Part shown: positions 1-12,837 of the stretch, piece by piece
Numbering within the stretch: position 1 is the first letter of the stretch
Layout of the letters: every line of letters begins with the position of its first letter
DNA from: Bos javanicus
Taxonomy: Eukaryota > Chordata > Mammalia > Artiodactyla > Bovidae
Assembly: GCF_032452875.1 (NCBI RefSeq)
Contig: NW_026894284.1
Span: 62,001 to 126,000, forward strand
DNA: 64,000 bases
Reading direction: 5' to 3'
The notes under the pieces: model-generated
What the model saw: the letters and a program-made list of their open reading frames with translations, nothing else
Databases searched by the model: none
Told to the model about the DNA's origin: nothing
Translations under genes and position numbers: made by a program

Positions 1-513
1 TGCACTGATCACGTGGCTATCATGCACTGCTCACGTGGCTGATCATGCCATGATCACGCAGCTACCATGTACTGGTCACATGACTGATCATGCACTGATC
101 ACGTGACTGATCATGCAGTGATCACGTGGCTATCATGAACTACTCACGTGGCTGATCATGCAATGATCATGTAGCTACCATGTACAGGTCACGTGAATGA
201 TCATACACCCATCAGGTGACTGATCATGCACTGATCACGTGGCTATCATGCACTGATCACGAGACTGATCATGCACTGTTCACGTCTATATCATGCACTG
301 ATCACATGACTGCCCATGCACTGATCACGTGGATGATCATACACTAATCTTGTGACAGATCATGCACTGATCACGTGGCTGATCATGCACTGATACCGTG
401 ACTGAGCATGGACTGATCACATGACTATCATGTAGTGATCACGTGACTTAATGGCGCTGATCATGTGACTGATCATGCGCTGATCATGTTTGCTATCATA
501 CACTGATCATGTG
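1..513 (+). repeat. Partial HOR: conserved cassette before block 1
   Basis: No gene is seen. From about position 23 this is the conserved ~490-bp lead-in found before every 241-bp block. Its landmarks in order are a CTGCTCACG monomer, CCATGATCACGCAGC, TGGTCACATG, CATGTAGCTACC, CACCCATCAGG, CACGAGACTG, CGTCTATATC, ACATGACTGCCC, ACTAATCTTGTGACAG, GATACCGTGACTGAGC and TTAATGGCGC. Two variants, CATGAACT near 135 and CTGTTCACGTCT near 277, are shared with the cassettes before blocks 22 and 26. Confidence 0.85.
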
Positions 514-754
514 CCTCTGGAGGCAATAAACAAAGAGCTGAGTAGGCACGAATCAAACAGTCAGCAGGCAATAATCATGGAACTCAGGTGTGAGGAATCA
601 TGCTGCTCAGCTGGCAATAATCAAGCAGCTGAGCAGGCAGGAATTACGCAGCACAGCTGGCAATTGTCAAGCAGATGACAGGCAGGAATCGTGCAGCTCA
701 GCTGGCAATTGTCAAGCAGATGAGCAGACAGTAATCACGCAGCTCAGCAGGCCC
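514..754 (+). repeat. 241-bp invariant block, copy 1
   Basis: This is a block of diverged sequence that begins CCTCTGGAGGC and ends CAGCAGGCCC. It breaks into about ten 19-27 bp sub-units opening GGCA or GGAA with an AATCA or TTGTCA core, several ending CAGCTGAGCA, CTCAGCT or CTCAGCA. The last sub-unit matches the array monomer at about 15 of 23 positions by eye (shared ATCACG and GCT), so the block looks like an old relative of the same satellite. It contains four CAGCTG hexamers and no CACGTG. A 62-codon frame (490-678) overlaps it but opens at TTG; the first in-frame ATG is at 577 and leaves only 33 codons. No coding role is claimed. Confidence 0.9.
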
Positions 755-3158
755 AGATCACGTGACTGAGCATGCACTGTTCACGTGGCTGATCATACAC
801 TGATCACGTGATGATCATGCACTGATCACTTGGATATCATGCACTGATCACGTGGCTGATCATACACTGTTCACGTGTCTGACCATGCACTGATCACGTG
901 GCTGATCATACACTGATCACGTGACTGATCATGCACTGATCACGTGGCTATCATGCACTGATCACGTGGCTGATCATGCACTGATCACGTGGCTGATCAT
1001 GCACTGATCACGTGGCTGATCATGCACTGATCACGTGACTGATCATGCACTGATCACGTGGCTATCATGCACTGATCACGTGGCTGATCATGCACTGATC
1101 ACGTGGCTGATCACACACTGTCACGTGACTATCATGCACTGATCACGTGGCATCATGCACTGATCACGTGGCTGATCATGCACTGATCACGTAACTCATG
1201 CACTGATCACGTGGCTATCATGCACTGATCACGTGGCTGATCATGCAATGATCACGTAGCTACCATATACTGGTCACGTGACTGATCATGCACTGATCAC
1301 GTAAATGATCATGCACTGATCACGTGACTGATCATGCACTGATCACGTGACTGATCATGCACTGATCACGTGGCTATCATGCACTGATCACGTGGCTGAT
1401 CATGCACGATCACGTAGCAACCATGTACTGGTCACGTGACTGATCATGCACTGATCACGTAATTGATCATGCACTGATCACGTGGCTGATCATGCACTGA
1501 TCACGTGGCTGATCACACATGATCACGTGACTGATCATGCACTGATCACGTGGCTATCATGCACTGATCACGTGGCTGTCATGCACTGATCACGTGGATA
1601 TCATGCACTGATCACGTGGCTGATCATGCACTGATCACGTGACTGATCATGCACTGATCACGTGGCTATCATGCACTGATCACGTGGCTGATCATGCACT
1701 GATCACGTAGCTATCATGCACTGATCACGTGACTGATCATGCACTGATCACGTGGCTGATCATGCACTGATCACGTGGCTGATCATGCACTGATCACGTG
1801 GATATCATGCACTGATCACGTGGCTGATCACACTATCACGTGACTGATCATGCACTGATCACGTGGCTATCATGCACTGATCACGTGGCTATCATGCACT
1901 GATCACGTGGCTGATCATGCACTGATCACGTAGCTATCATGCACTGATCACGTGACTGATCATGCACTGATCACGTAATTGATCATGCACTGATCACGTG
2001 GCTGATCATGCACTGATCACGTGGCTGATCATGCACTGATCACGTGACTGATCATGCACTGATCACGTGACTGATCATGCACTGATCACGTGGCTATCAT
2101 GCACTGATCACGTGGCTGATCATGCACTGATCACGTGGCTGATCATGCACTGATCACGTGGCTGATCATGCACTGATCACGTGACTGATCATGCACTGAT
2201 CACGTGACTGATCATGCACTGATCACGTGGCTATCATGCACTGATCACGTGGCTGATCATGCATGATCACGCAGCTATCATGCACTGATCACGTGACTGA
2301 TCATGCACTGATCACGTGACTGATCATGCACTGATCACGTGGCTATCATGCACTGATCACGTGGCTGATCATGCAATGATCACGTAGCTACCATGTACTG
2401 GTCACGTGACTGATCATGCACTGATCACGTAATTGATCATGCACTGATCACGTGGCTGATCATGCACTGATCACGTGGCTGATCATGCACTGATCACGTG
2501 ACTGATCATGCACTGATCACGTGACTGATCATGCACTGATCACGTGGCTATCATGCACTGATCACGTGGCTGATCATGCACTGATCACGTGGCTGATCAT
2601 GCACTGATCACGTGACTGATCATGCACTGATCACGTGACTGATCATGCACTGATCACGTGGCTATCATGCACTGCTCACGTGGCTGATCATGCCATGATC
2701 ACGCAGCTACCATGTACTGGTCACATGACTGATCATGCACTGATCACGTGACTGATCATGCAGTGATCACGTGGCTATCATGCACTACTCACGTGGCTGA
2801 TCATGCAATGATCATGTAGCTACCATGTACAGGTCACGTGAATGATCATACACCCATCAGGTGACTGATCATGCACTGATCACGTGGCTATCATGCACTG
2901 ATCACGAGACTGATCATGCACTGATCACGTCTATATCATGCACTGATCACATGACTGCCCATGCACTGATCACGTGGATGATCATACACTAATCTTGTGA
3001 CAGATCATGCACTGATCACGTGGCTGATCATGCACTGATACCGTGACTGAGCATGGACTGATCACATGACTATCATGTAGTGATCACGTGACTTAATGGC
3101 GCTGATCATGTGACTGATCATGCGCTGATCATGTTTGCTATCATACACTGATCATGTG
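755..3158 (+). repeat. HOR spacer 1 (2.65-kb unit), mostly smoothed
   Basis: No gene is seen. After the post-block landmarks (CACTTGGATATC and GTGTCTGACC near 825-885) most of the spacer is near-consensus monomers with weakened landmarks: CACACTGTCACG near 1113, CCATATACTGG near 1263, CACGATCACGTAGCAACC near 1406 and CACACATGATC near 1513. The standard 490-bp cassette resumes near 2668. Confidence 0.85.
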
Positions 3159-3399
3159 CCTCTGGAGGCAATAAACAAAGAGCTGAGTAGGCACGAATCA
3201 AACAGTCAGCAGGCAATAATCATGGAACTCAGGTGTGAGGAATCATGCTGCTCAGCTGGCAATAATCAAGCAGCTGAGCAGGCAGGAATTACGCAGCACA
3301 GCTGGCAATTGTCAAGCAGATGACAGGCAGGAATCGTGCAGCTCAGCTGGCAATTGTCAAGCAGATGAGCAGACAGTAATCACGCAGCTCAGCAGGCCC
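3159..3399 (+). repeat. 241-bp invariant block, copy 2
   Basis: The sequence is the same as copy 1. The 46-bp pair of monomers that normally follows about 110 bp downstream is absent here (junction near 3505-3515), a feature shared with copies 10, 18 and 27. Confidence 0.9.
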
Positions 3400-5016
3400 A
3401 GATCACGTGACTGAGCATGCACTGTTCACGTGGCTGATCATACACTGATCACGTGATGATCATGCACTGATCACTTGGATATCATGCACTGATCACGTGG
3501 CTGATCATACACTGCTCACGTAACTGATCATGCACTGATCACGTGGCTATCATGCACTGATCACGTGGCTGAACATGCACTGTTCACGTGGCTGATCACA
3601 CACCTGTCACGTGACATATCATGCACTGATCACGTGGCACTCATGCACTGATCACGTGGCTGATCATACTCTGCTCACGTAACTCATGCACACATCACGT
3701 GGCTATCATGCACTGCTCACGTGGCTCGTCATGGAATGATCACGTAGCAACCATATACTGGTCACGTGACTGATCATGCAAAGATCACGTAAATGATCAT
3801 GCACTGTTCACGTGACTGATCATGTACTGATCACGTGACTGATCATGCACTGATCACGTGGCTATCATGCTCTGCTCACGTGGCTGATCATGCAACGATC
3901 ACGTAGCAACCATGTACTGGTCACGTGACTGATCATGCACTGATCACGTAATTGATCCTGCACTGATCACGTGGCTCATCATGCACTGATCACGTGGCTG
4001 ATCACACATGTATCACGTGACTGATCATGCACTGATCACGTGGCTCTCATGCACTGATCACGTGGCTGTCATGCACTGATCACGTGGATATCATGCACTG
4101 ATCACGTGGCTGATCACACACGTATCACATGACTGATCATGCACTGATCACGTGGCTATCATGCACTGATCACGTGGCTATCATGCACTGATCACGTGGC
4201 TGATCAGGCAATGATCACGTAGCTACCATGTACTGGTCACGTGACTGATCATGCACTGATCACGTAATTGATCATGCACTGATCATGTGGCTGATCATGC
4301 ACTGATCACGTGGCTGATCATACACTGATCACATAACTGATCATGCACTGATCACGTGACTGATCATGCACTGATCACGTGGCTATCATGCACTGATCAC
4401 TTGGCTGGACATACACTGATCACGTGCCTGGTCATGCACTGATCACGTGGCTGATCATGCACTGATCACGTGACTGATCATGCACTGATCACGTGTCTGA
4501 TCATGCACTGATCACGTGGCTATCATGCACTGCTCACGTGGCTGATCATGCCATGATCACGCAGCTACCATGTACTGGTCACATGACTGATCATGCACTG
4601 ATCACGTGACTGATCATGCAGTGATCACGTGGCTATCATGCACTACTCACGTGGCTGATCATGCAATGATCATGTAGCTACCATGTACAGGTCACGTGAA
4701 TGATCATACACCCATCAGGTGACTGATCATGCACTGATCACGTGGCTATCATGCACTGATCACGAGACTGATCATGCACTGATCACGTCTATATCATGCA
4801 CTGATCACATGACTGCCCATGCACTGATCACGTGGATGATCATACACTAATCTTGTGACAGATCATGCACTGATCACGTGGCTGATCATGCACTGATACC
4901 GTGACTGAGCATGGACTGATCACATGACTATCATGTAGTGATCACGTGACTTAATGGCGCTGATCATGTGACTGATCATGCGCTGATCATGTTTGCTATC
5001 ATACACTGATCATGTG
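3400..5016 (+). repeat. HOR spacer 2 (1858-bp unit), canonical minus 46 bp
   Basis: No gene is seen. It carries the full landmark series in canonical order: GGCTGAACATGC, CACACACCTGTCACG, GGCACTCATG, CATACTCTGCTCACG, GTCATGGAATG, CCATATACTGG, GCAAAGATCACG, GCTCTGCTCACG, GCAACGATCACG, TAATTGATCCTGC, CACACATGTATCACG, GGCTCTCATG, GGCTGTCATG, CACACACGTATCACATG, TAATTGATCATGC, CACATAACTG, CTTGGCTGGACATAC and GTGCCTGGTC. It is 46 bp shorter than spacer 3 because two monomers with GTTCACGTGTCTGACC are missing. Confidence 0.88.
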
Positions 5017-5257
5017 CCTCTGGAGGCAATAAACAAAGAGCTGAGTAGGCACGAATCAAACAGTCAGCAGGCAATAATCATGGAACTCAGGTGTGAGGAA
5101 TCATGCTGCTCAGCTGGCAATAATCAAGCAGCTGAGCAGGCAGGAATTACGCAGCACAGCTGGCAATTGTCAAGCAGATGACAGGCAGGAATCGTGCAGC
5201 TCAGCTGGCAATTGTCAAGCAGATGAGCAGACAGTAATCACGCAGCTCAGCAGGCCC
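5017..5257 (+). repeat. 241-bp invariant block, copy 3
   Basis: Identical to copy 1 as far as I can compare. It is preceded by GCGCTGATCATG and followed by the complete post-block landmark series. Confidence 0.9.
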
Positions 5258-6919
5258 AGATCACGTGACTGAGCATGCACTGTTCACGTGGCTGATCATA
5301 CACTGATCACGTGATGATCATGCACTGATCACTTGGATATCATGCACTGATCACGTGGCTGATCATACACTGTTCACGTGTCTGACCATGCACTGATCAC
5401 GTGGCTGATCATACACTGCTCACGTAACTGATCATGCACTGATCACGTGGCTATCATGCACTGATCACGTGGCTGAACATGCACTGTTCACGTGGCTGAT
5501 CACACACCTGTCACGTGACATATCATGCACTGATCACGTGGCACTCATGCACTGATCACGTGGCTGATCATACTCTGCTCACGTAACTCATGCACACATC
5601 ACGTGGCTATCATGCACTGCTCACGTGGCTCGTCATGGAATGATCACGTAGCAACCATATACTGGTCACGTGACTGATCATGCAAAGATCACGTAAATGA
5701 TCATGCACTGTTCACGTGACTGATCATGTACTGATCACGTGACTGATCATGCACTGATCACGTGGCTATCATGCTCTGCTCACGTGGCTGATCATGCAAC
5801 GATCACGTAGCAACCATGTACTGGTCACGTGACTGATCATGCACTGATCACGTAATTGATCCTGCACTGATCACGTGGCTCATCATGCACTGATCACGTG
5901 GCTGATCACACATGTATCACGTGACTGATCATGCACTGATCACGTGGCTCTCATGCACTGATCACGTGGCTGTCATGCACTGATCACGTGGATATCATGC
6001 ACTGATCACGTGGCTGATCACACACGTATCACATGACTGATCATGCACTGATCACGTGGCTATCATGCACTGATCACGTGGCTATCATGCACTGATCACG
6101 TGGCTGATCATGCAATGATCACGTAGCTACCATGTACTGGTCACGTGACTGATCATGCACTGATCACGTAATTGATCATGCACTGATCATGTGGCTGATC
6201 ATGCACTGATCACGTGGCTGATCATACACTGATCACATAACTGATCATGCACTGATCACGTGACTGATCATGCACTGATCACGTGGCTATCATGCACTGA
6301 TCACTTGGCTGACATACACTGATCACGTGCCTGGTCATGCACTGATCACGTGGCTGATCATGCACTGATCACGTGACTGATCATGCACTGATCACGTGTC
6401 TGATCATGCACTGATCACGTGGCTATCATGCACTGCTCACGTGGCTGATCATGCCATGATCACGCAGCTACCATGTACTGGTCACATGACTGATCATGCA
6501 CTGATCACGTGACTGATCATGCAGTGATCACGTGGCTATCATGCACTACTCACGTGGCTGATCATGCAATGATCATGTAGCTACCATGTACAGGTCACGT
6601 GAATGATCATACACCCATCAGGTGACTGATCATGCACTGATCACGTGGCTATCATGCACTGATCACGAGACTGATCATGCACTGATCACGTCTATATCAT
6701 GCACTGATCACATGACTGCCCATGCACTGATCACGTGGATGATCATACACTAATCTTGTGACAGATCATGCACTGATCACGTGGCTGATCATGCACTGAT
6801 ACCGTGACTGAGCATGGACTGATCACATGACTATCATGTAGTGATCACGTGACTTAATGGCGCTGATCATGTGACTGATCATGCGCTGATCATGTTTGCT
6901 ATCATACACTGATCATGTG
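5258..6919 (+). repeat. HOR spacer 3 (1903-bp unit), canonical full form
   Basis: No gene is seen. This is the best reference copy of the complete HOR: all landmarks listed for spacer 2 plus the 46-bp GTTCACGTGTCTGACC pair near 5370-5415. Units of almost the same length start at 10669 and 57336. Confidence 0.9.
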
Positions 6920-7160
6920 CCTCTGGAGGCAATAAACAAAGAGCTGAGTAGGCACGAATCAAACAGTCAGCAGGCAATAATCATGGAACTCAGGTGTGAG
7001 GAATCATGCTGCTCAGCTGGCAATAATCAAGCAGCTGAGCAGGCAGGAATTACGCAGCACAGCTGGCAATTGTCAAGCAGATGACAGGCAGGAATCGTGC
7101 AGCTCAGCTGGCAATTGTCAAGCAGATGAGCAGACAGTAATCACGCAGCTCAGCAGGCCC
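6920..7160 (+). repeat. 241-bp invariant block, copy 4
   Basis: Same sequence as copy 1; it begins a 3773-bp unit, about twice the canonical length. Confidence 0.9.
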
Positions 7161-10100
7161 AGATCACGTGACTGAGCATGCACTGTTCACGTGGCTGATC
7201 ATACACTGATCACGTGATGATCATGCACTGATCACTTGGATATCATGCACTGATCACGTGGCTGATCATACACTGTTCACGTGTCTGACCATGCACTGAT
7301 CACGTGGCTGATCATACACTGCTCACGTAACTGATCATGCACTGATCACGTGGCTATCATGCACTGATCACGTGGCTGAACATGCACTGTTCACGTGGCT
7401 GATCACACACCTGTCACGTGACATATCATGCACTGATCACGTGGCACTCATGCACTGATCACGTGGCTGATCATACTCTGCTCACGTAACTCATGCACAC
7501 ATCACGTGGCTATCATGCACTGCTCACGTGGCTCGTCATGGAATGATCACGTAGCAACCATATACTGGTCACGTGACTGATCATGCAAAGATCACGTAAA
7601 TGATCATGCACTGTTCACGTGACTGATCATGTACTGATCACGTGACTGATCATGCACTGATCACGTGGCTATCATGCTCTGCTCACGTGGCTGATCATGC
7701 AACGATCACGTAGCAACCATGTACTGGTCACGTGACTGATCATGCACTGATCACGTAATTGATCCTGCACTGATCACGTGGCTCATCATGCACTGATCAC
7801 GTGGCTGATCACACATGTATCACGTGACTGATCATGCACTGATCACGTGGCTCTCATGCACTGATCACGTGGCTGTCATGCACTGATCACGTGGATATCA
7901 TGCACTGATCACGTGGCTGATCACACACATATCACATGACTGATCATGCACTGATCACGTGGCTATCATGCACTGATCACGTGGCTGATCATGCAATGAT
8001 CACGTAGCTACCATGTACTGGTCACGTGACTGATCATGCACTGATCACGTAATTGATCATGCACTGATCACGTGGCTGATCATGCACTGATCACGTGGCT
8101 GATCATGCACTGATCACGTAACTGATCATGCACTGATCACGTGACTGATCATGCACTGATCACGTGGCTATCATGCACTGATCACGTGGCTGATCATGCA
8201 CTGATCACGTGCCTGATCATGCACTGATCACGTGACTGATCATGCACTGATCACGTGACTGATCATGCACTGATCACGTGGCTATCATGCACTGATCACG
8301 TGGCTGATCATGCATGATCACGCAGCTACCATGCACTGGTCACATGACTGATCATGCACTGATCACGTGACTGATCATGCACTGATCACGTGGCTATCAT
8401 GCACTACTCACGTGGCTGATCATGCAATGATCATGTAGCTACCATGTACTGGTCACGTGAATGATCATACACTGATCACGTGACTGATCATGCACTGATC
8501 ACGTGGCTATCATGCACTGATCACGTGGCTGATCATGCACTGATCACGTGGCTGATCATGCACTGATCACGTAGCTACCATGCACTGATCACGTGACTGA
8601 TCATGCACTGATCACGTGATTGATCATGCACTGATCACGTGGCTGATCATGCACTGATCACGTGGCTGATCATGCACTGATCACGTGACTGATCATGCAC
8701 TGATCACGTGACTGATCATGCACTGATCACGTGGCTATCATGCACTGATCACGTGGCTGATCATGCATGATCACGTAGCTATCATGCACTGATCACGTGA
8801 CTGATCATGCACTGATCACGTGACTGATCATGCACTGATCACGTGGCTGATCATGCACTGATCACGTGGCTGATCACACATGATCACGTGACTGATCATG
8901 CACTGATCACGTGGCTATCATGCACTGATCACGTGGCTGATCATGCACTGATCACGTGGCTGATCACACACTGTCACGTGACTGATCATGCACTGATCAC
9001 GTGGCACTCATGCACTGATCACGTGGCTGATCATACACTGATCACGTGACTCATGCACATCACGTGGCTATCATGCACTGATCACGTGGCTGTCATGCAA
9101 TGATCACGTAGCTACCATATACTGGTCACGTGACTGATCATGCACTGATCACGTGGCTGATCATGCACTGATCACGTGACTGATCATGCACTGATCACGT
9201 GACTGATCATGCACTGATCACGTGGCTATCATGCACTGATCACGTGGCTGATCATGCACTGATCACGTAGCAACCATGTACTGGTCACGTGACTGATCAT
9301 GCACTGATCACGTAATTGATCATGCACTGATCACGTGGCTGATCATGCACTGATCACGTGGCTGATCACACATGATCACGTGACTGATCATGCACTGATC
9401 ACGTGGCTATCATGCACTGATCACGTGGCTGATCATGCACTGATCACGTGGCTATCATGCACTGATCACGTGGCTATCATGCACTGATCACGTGGCTGAT
9501 CATGCACTGATCACGTGGCTATCATGCACTGTCACGTGACTGATCATGCACTGATCACGTAAATGATCATGCACTGATCACGTGACTGATCATGCACTGA
9601 TCACGTGACTGATCATGCACTGATCACGTGGCTATCATGCACTGATCACGTGGCTGATCATGCACTGATCACGTAGCAACCATGTACTGATCACGTGACT
9701 GATCATGCACTGATCACGTAACTGATCATGCACTGATCACGTGGCTATCATGCACTGATCACGTGGCTGATCACACTGATCACGTGACTGATCATGCACT
9801 GATCACGTGGCTGATCATGCACTGATCACGTGGCTGATCATGCACTGATCACGTGGCTATCATGCACTGATCACGTGGCTGATCATGCACTGATCACGTA
9901 GCTACCATGTACTGGTCACGTGACTGATCATGCACTGATCACGTAATTGATCATGCACTGATCACGTGGCTGATCATGCACTGATCACGTGGCTGATCAT
10001 GCACTGATCATAACTGATCATGCACTGATCACGTGACTGATCATGCACTGATCACGTGGCTATCATGCACTGATCACGTGGCTGACATACACTGATCACG

Positions 10101-10692
10101 TGCCTGATCATGCACTGATCACGTGGCTGATCATGCACTGATCACGTGACTGATCATGCACTGATCACGTGTCTGATCATGCACTGATCACGTGGCTATC
10201 ATGCACTGCTCACGTGGCTGATCATGCCATGATCACGCAGCTACCATGTACTGGTCACATGACTGATCATGCACTGATCACGTGACTGATCATGCAGTGA
10301 TCACGTGGCTATCATGCACTACTCACGTGGCTGATCATGCAATGATCATGTAGCTACCATGTACAGGTCACGTGAATGATCATACACCCATCAGGTGACT
10401 GATCATGCACTGATCACGTGGCTATCATGCACTGATCACGAGACTGATCATGCACTGATCACGTCTATATCATGCACTGATCACATGACTGCCCATGCAC
10501 TGATCACGTGGATGATCATACACTAATCTTGTGACAGATCATGCACTGATCACGTGGCTGATCATGCACTGATACCGTGACTGAGCATGGACTGATCACA
10601 TGACTATCATGTAGTGATCACGTGACTTAATGGCGCTGATCATGTGACTGATCATGCGCTGATCATGTTTGCTATCATACACTGATCATGTG
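7161..10692 (+). repeat. HOR spacer 4 (3.77-kb unit): two landmark passes, one block
   Basis: No gene is seen. A canonical landmark series runs to about 7945, then come near-consensus monomers to about 8980. A second, softened landmark pass follows: CACACTGTCACG near 8966, GGCACTCATG near 9003, CCATATACTGG near 9113, GTAGCAACC near 9267, then CACACATGATC and GGCTGACATAC before the normal cassette near 10200. The length is close to two canonical HORs but only one 241-bp block is present. A 68-codon open frame at 8843-9049 is a chance run of monomers. Confidence 0.85.
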
Positions 10693-10933
10693 CCTCTGGA
10701 GGCAATAAACAAAGAGCTGAGTAGGCACGAATCAAACAGTCAGCAGGCAATAATCATGGAACTCAGGTGTGAGGAATCATGCTGCTCAGCTGGCAATAAT
10801 CAAGCAGCTGAGCAGGCAGGAATTACGCAGCACAGCTGGCAATTGTCAAGCAGATGACAGGCAGGAATCGTGCAGCTCAGCTGGCAATTGTCAAGCAGAT
10901 GAGCAGACAGTAATCACGCAGCTCAGCAGGCCC
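10693..10933 (+). repeat. 241-bp invariant block, copy 5
   Basis: Same sequence as copy 1, with the GCGCTG lead-in and the full post-block series. Confidence 0.9.
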
Positions 10934-12596
10934 AGATCACGTGACTGAGCATGCACTGTTCACGTGGCTGATCATACACTGATCACGTGATGATCATGCA
11001 CTGATCACTTGGATATCATGCACTGATCACGTGGCTGATCATACACTGTTCACGTGTCTGACCATGCACTGATCACGTGGCTGATCATACACTGCTCACG
11101 TAACTGATCATGCACTGATCACGTGGCTATCATGCACTGATCACGTGGCTGAACATGCACTGTTCACGTGGCTGATCACACACCTGTCACGTGACATATC
11201 ATGCACTGATCACGTGGCACTCATGCACTGATCACGTGGCTGATCATACTCTGCTCACGTAACTCATGCACACATCACGTGGCTATCATGCACTGCTCAC
11301 GTGGCTCGTCATGGAATGATCACGTAGCAACCATATACTGGTCACGTGACTGATCATGCAAAGATCACGTAAATGATCATGCACTGTTCACGTGACTGAT
11401 CATGTACTGATCACGTGACTGATCATGCACTGATCACGTGGCTATCATGCTCTGCTCACGTGGCTGATCATGCAACGATCACGTAGCAACCATGTACTGG
11501 TCACGTGACTGATCATGCACTGATCACGTAATTGATCCTGCACTGATCACGTGGCTCATCATGCACTGATCACGTGGCTGATCACACATGTATCACGTGA
11601 CTGATCATGCACTGATCACGTGGCTCTCATGCACTGATCACGTGGCTGTCATGCACTGATCACGTGGATATCATGCACTGATCACGTGGCTGATCACACA
11701 CGTATCACATGACTGATCATGCACTGATCACGTGGCTATCATGCACTGATCACGTGGCTATCATGCACTGATCACGTGGCTGATCATGCAATGATCACGT
11801 AGCTATCATGTACTGGTCACGTGACTGATCATGCACTGATCACGTAATTGATCATGCACTGATCATGTGGCTGATCATGCACTGATCACGTGGCTGATCA
11901 TACACTGATCACATAACTGATCATGCACTGATCACGTGACTGATCATGCACTGATCACGTGGCTATCATGCACTGATCACTTGGCTGGACATACACTGAT
12001 CACGTGCCTGGTCATGCACTGATCACGTGGCTGATCATGCACTGATCACGTGACTGATCATGCACTGATCACGTGTCTGATCATGCACTGATCACGTGGC
12101 TATCATGCACTGCTCACGTGGCTGATCATGCCATGATCACGCAGCTACCATGTACTGGTCACATGACTGATCATGCACTGATCACGTGACTGATCATGCA
12201 GTGATCACGTGGCTATCATGCACTACTCACGTGGCTGATCATGCAATGATCATGTAGCTACCATGTACAGGTCATGTGAATGATCATACACCCATCAGGT
12301 GACTGATCATGCACTGATCACGTGGCTATCATGCACTGATCACGAGACTGATCATGCACTGATCACGTCTATATCATGCACTGATCACATGACTGCCCAT
12401 GCACTGATCACGTGGATGATCATACACTAATCTTGTGACAGATCATGCACTGATCACGTGGCTGATCATGCACTGATACCGTGACTGAGCATGGACTGAT
12501 CACATGACTATCATGTAGTGATCACGTGACTTAATGGCGCTGATCATGTGACTGATCATGCGCTGATCATGTTTGCTATCATACACTGATCATGTG
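10934..12596 (+). repeat. HOR spacer 5 (1904-bp unit), canonical
   Basis: No gene is seen. It matches spacer 3 landmark for landmark. Private changes are GTAGCTATCATGTACTGG near 11800, where other copies have GCTACC, and GGTCATGTGAATG near 12270, where a CACGTG has become CATGTG. Confidence 0.88.
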
Positions 12597-12837
12597 CCTC
12601 TGGAGGCAATAAACAAAGAGCTGAGTAGGCACGAATCAAACAGTCAGCAGGCAATAATCATGGAACTCAGGTGTGAGGAATCATGCTGCTCAGCTGGCAA
12701 TAATCAAGCAGCTGAGCAGGCAGGAATTACGCAGCACAGCTGGCAATTGTCAAGCAGATGACAGGCAGGAATCGTGCAGCTCAGCTGGCAATTGTCAAGC
12801 AGATGAGCAGACAGTAATCACGCAGCTCAGCAGGCCC
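12597..12837 (+). repeat. 241-bp invariant block, copy 6
   Basis: Same sequence as copy 1. It opens the unit holding the longest monotonous consensus tract of the window. Confidence 0.9.

Noticed and set aside
490..678. A 62-codon open frame repeated identically 28 times over the left edge of the 241-bp block
   Set aside because: It begins with TTG rather than ATG; the nearest upstream ATG (486) is out of frame and the first in-frame ATG (577) leaves 33 codons. The first third translates satellite monomers. Identity between copies is explained by identical DNA, including outside the frame, so it is no sign of protein-level selection.
514..754. The 241-bp block as an inserted transposon (SINE, MITE or solo LTR)
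   Set aside because: I see no terminal inverted repeats, target-site duplication, poly-A tail or pol III boxes, and the block resolves into ~23-bp sub-units akin to the array. A database search could still change this view.
514..754. Regulatory element with MyoD-like CAGCTG boxes
   Set aside because: The CAGCTG hexamers come from the block's internal repetition, and no gene lies within the window for them to regulate.
8843..9049. A 68-codon open frame with a repeating DHALITW pattern
   Set aside because: It is a translation of consecutive 22-23 bp monomers in which TGA happens to fall out of frame. It exists in this one spacer only, lacks an ATG start and has no domain.
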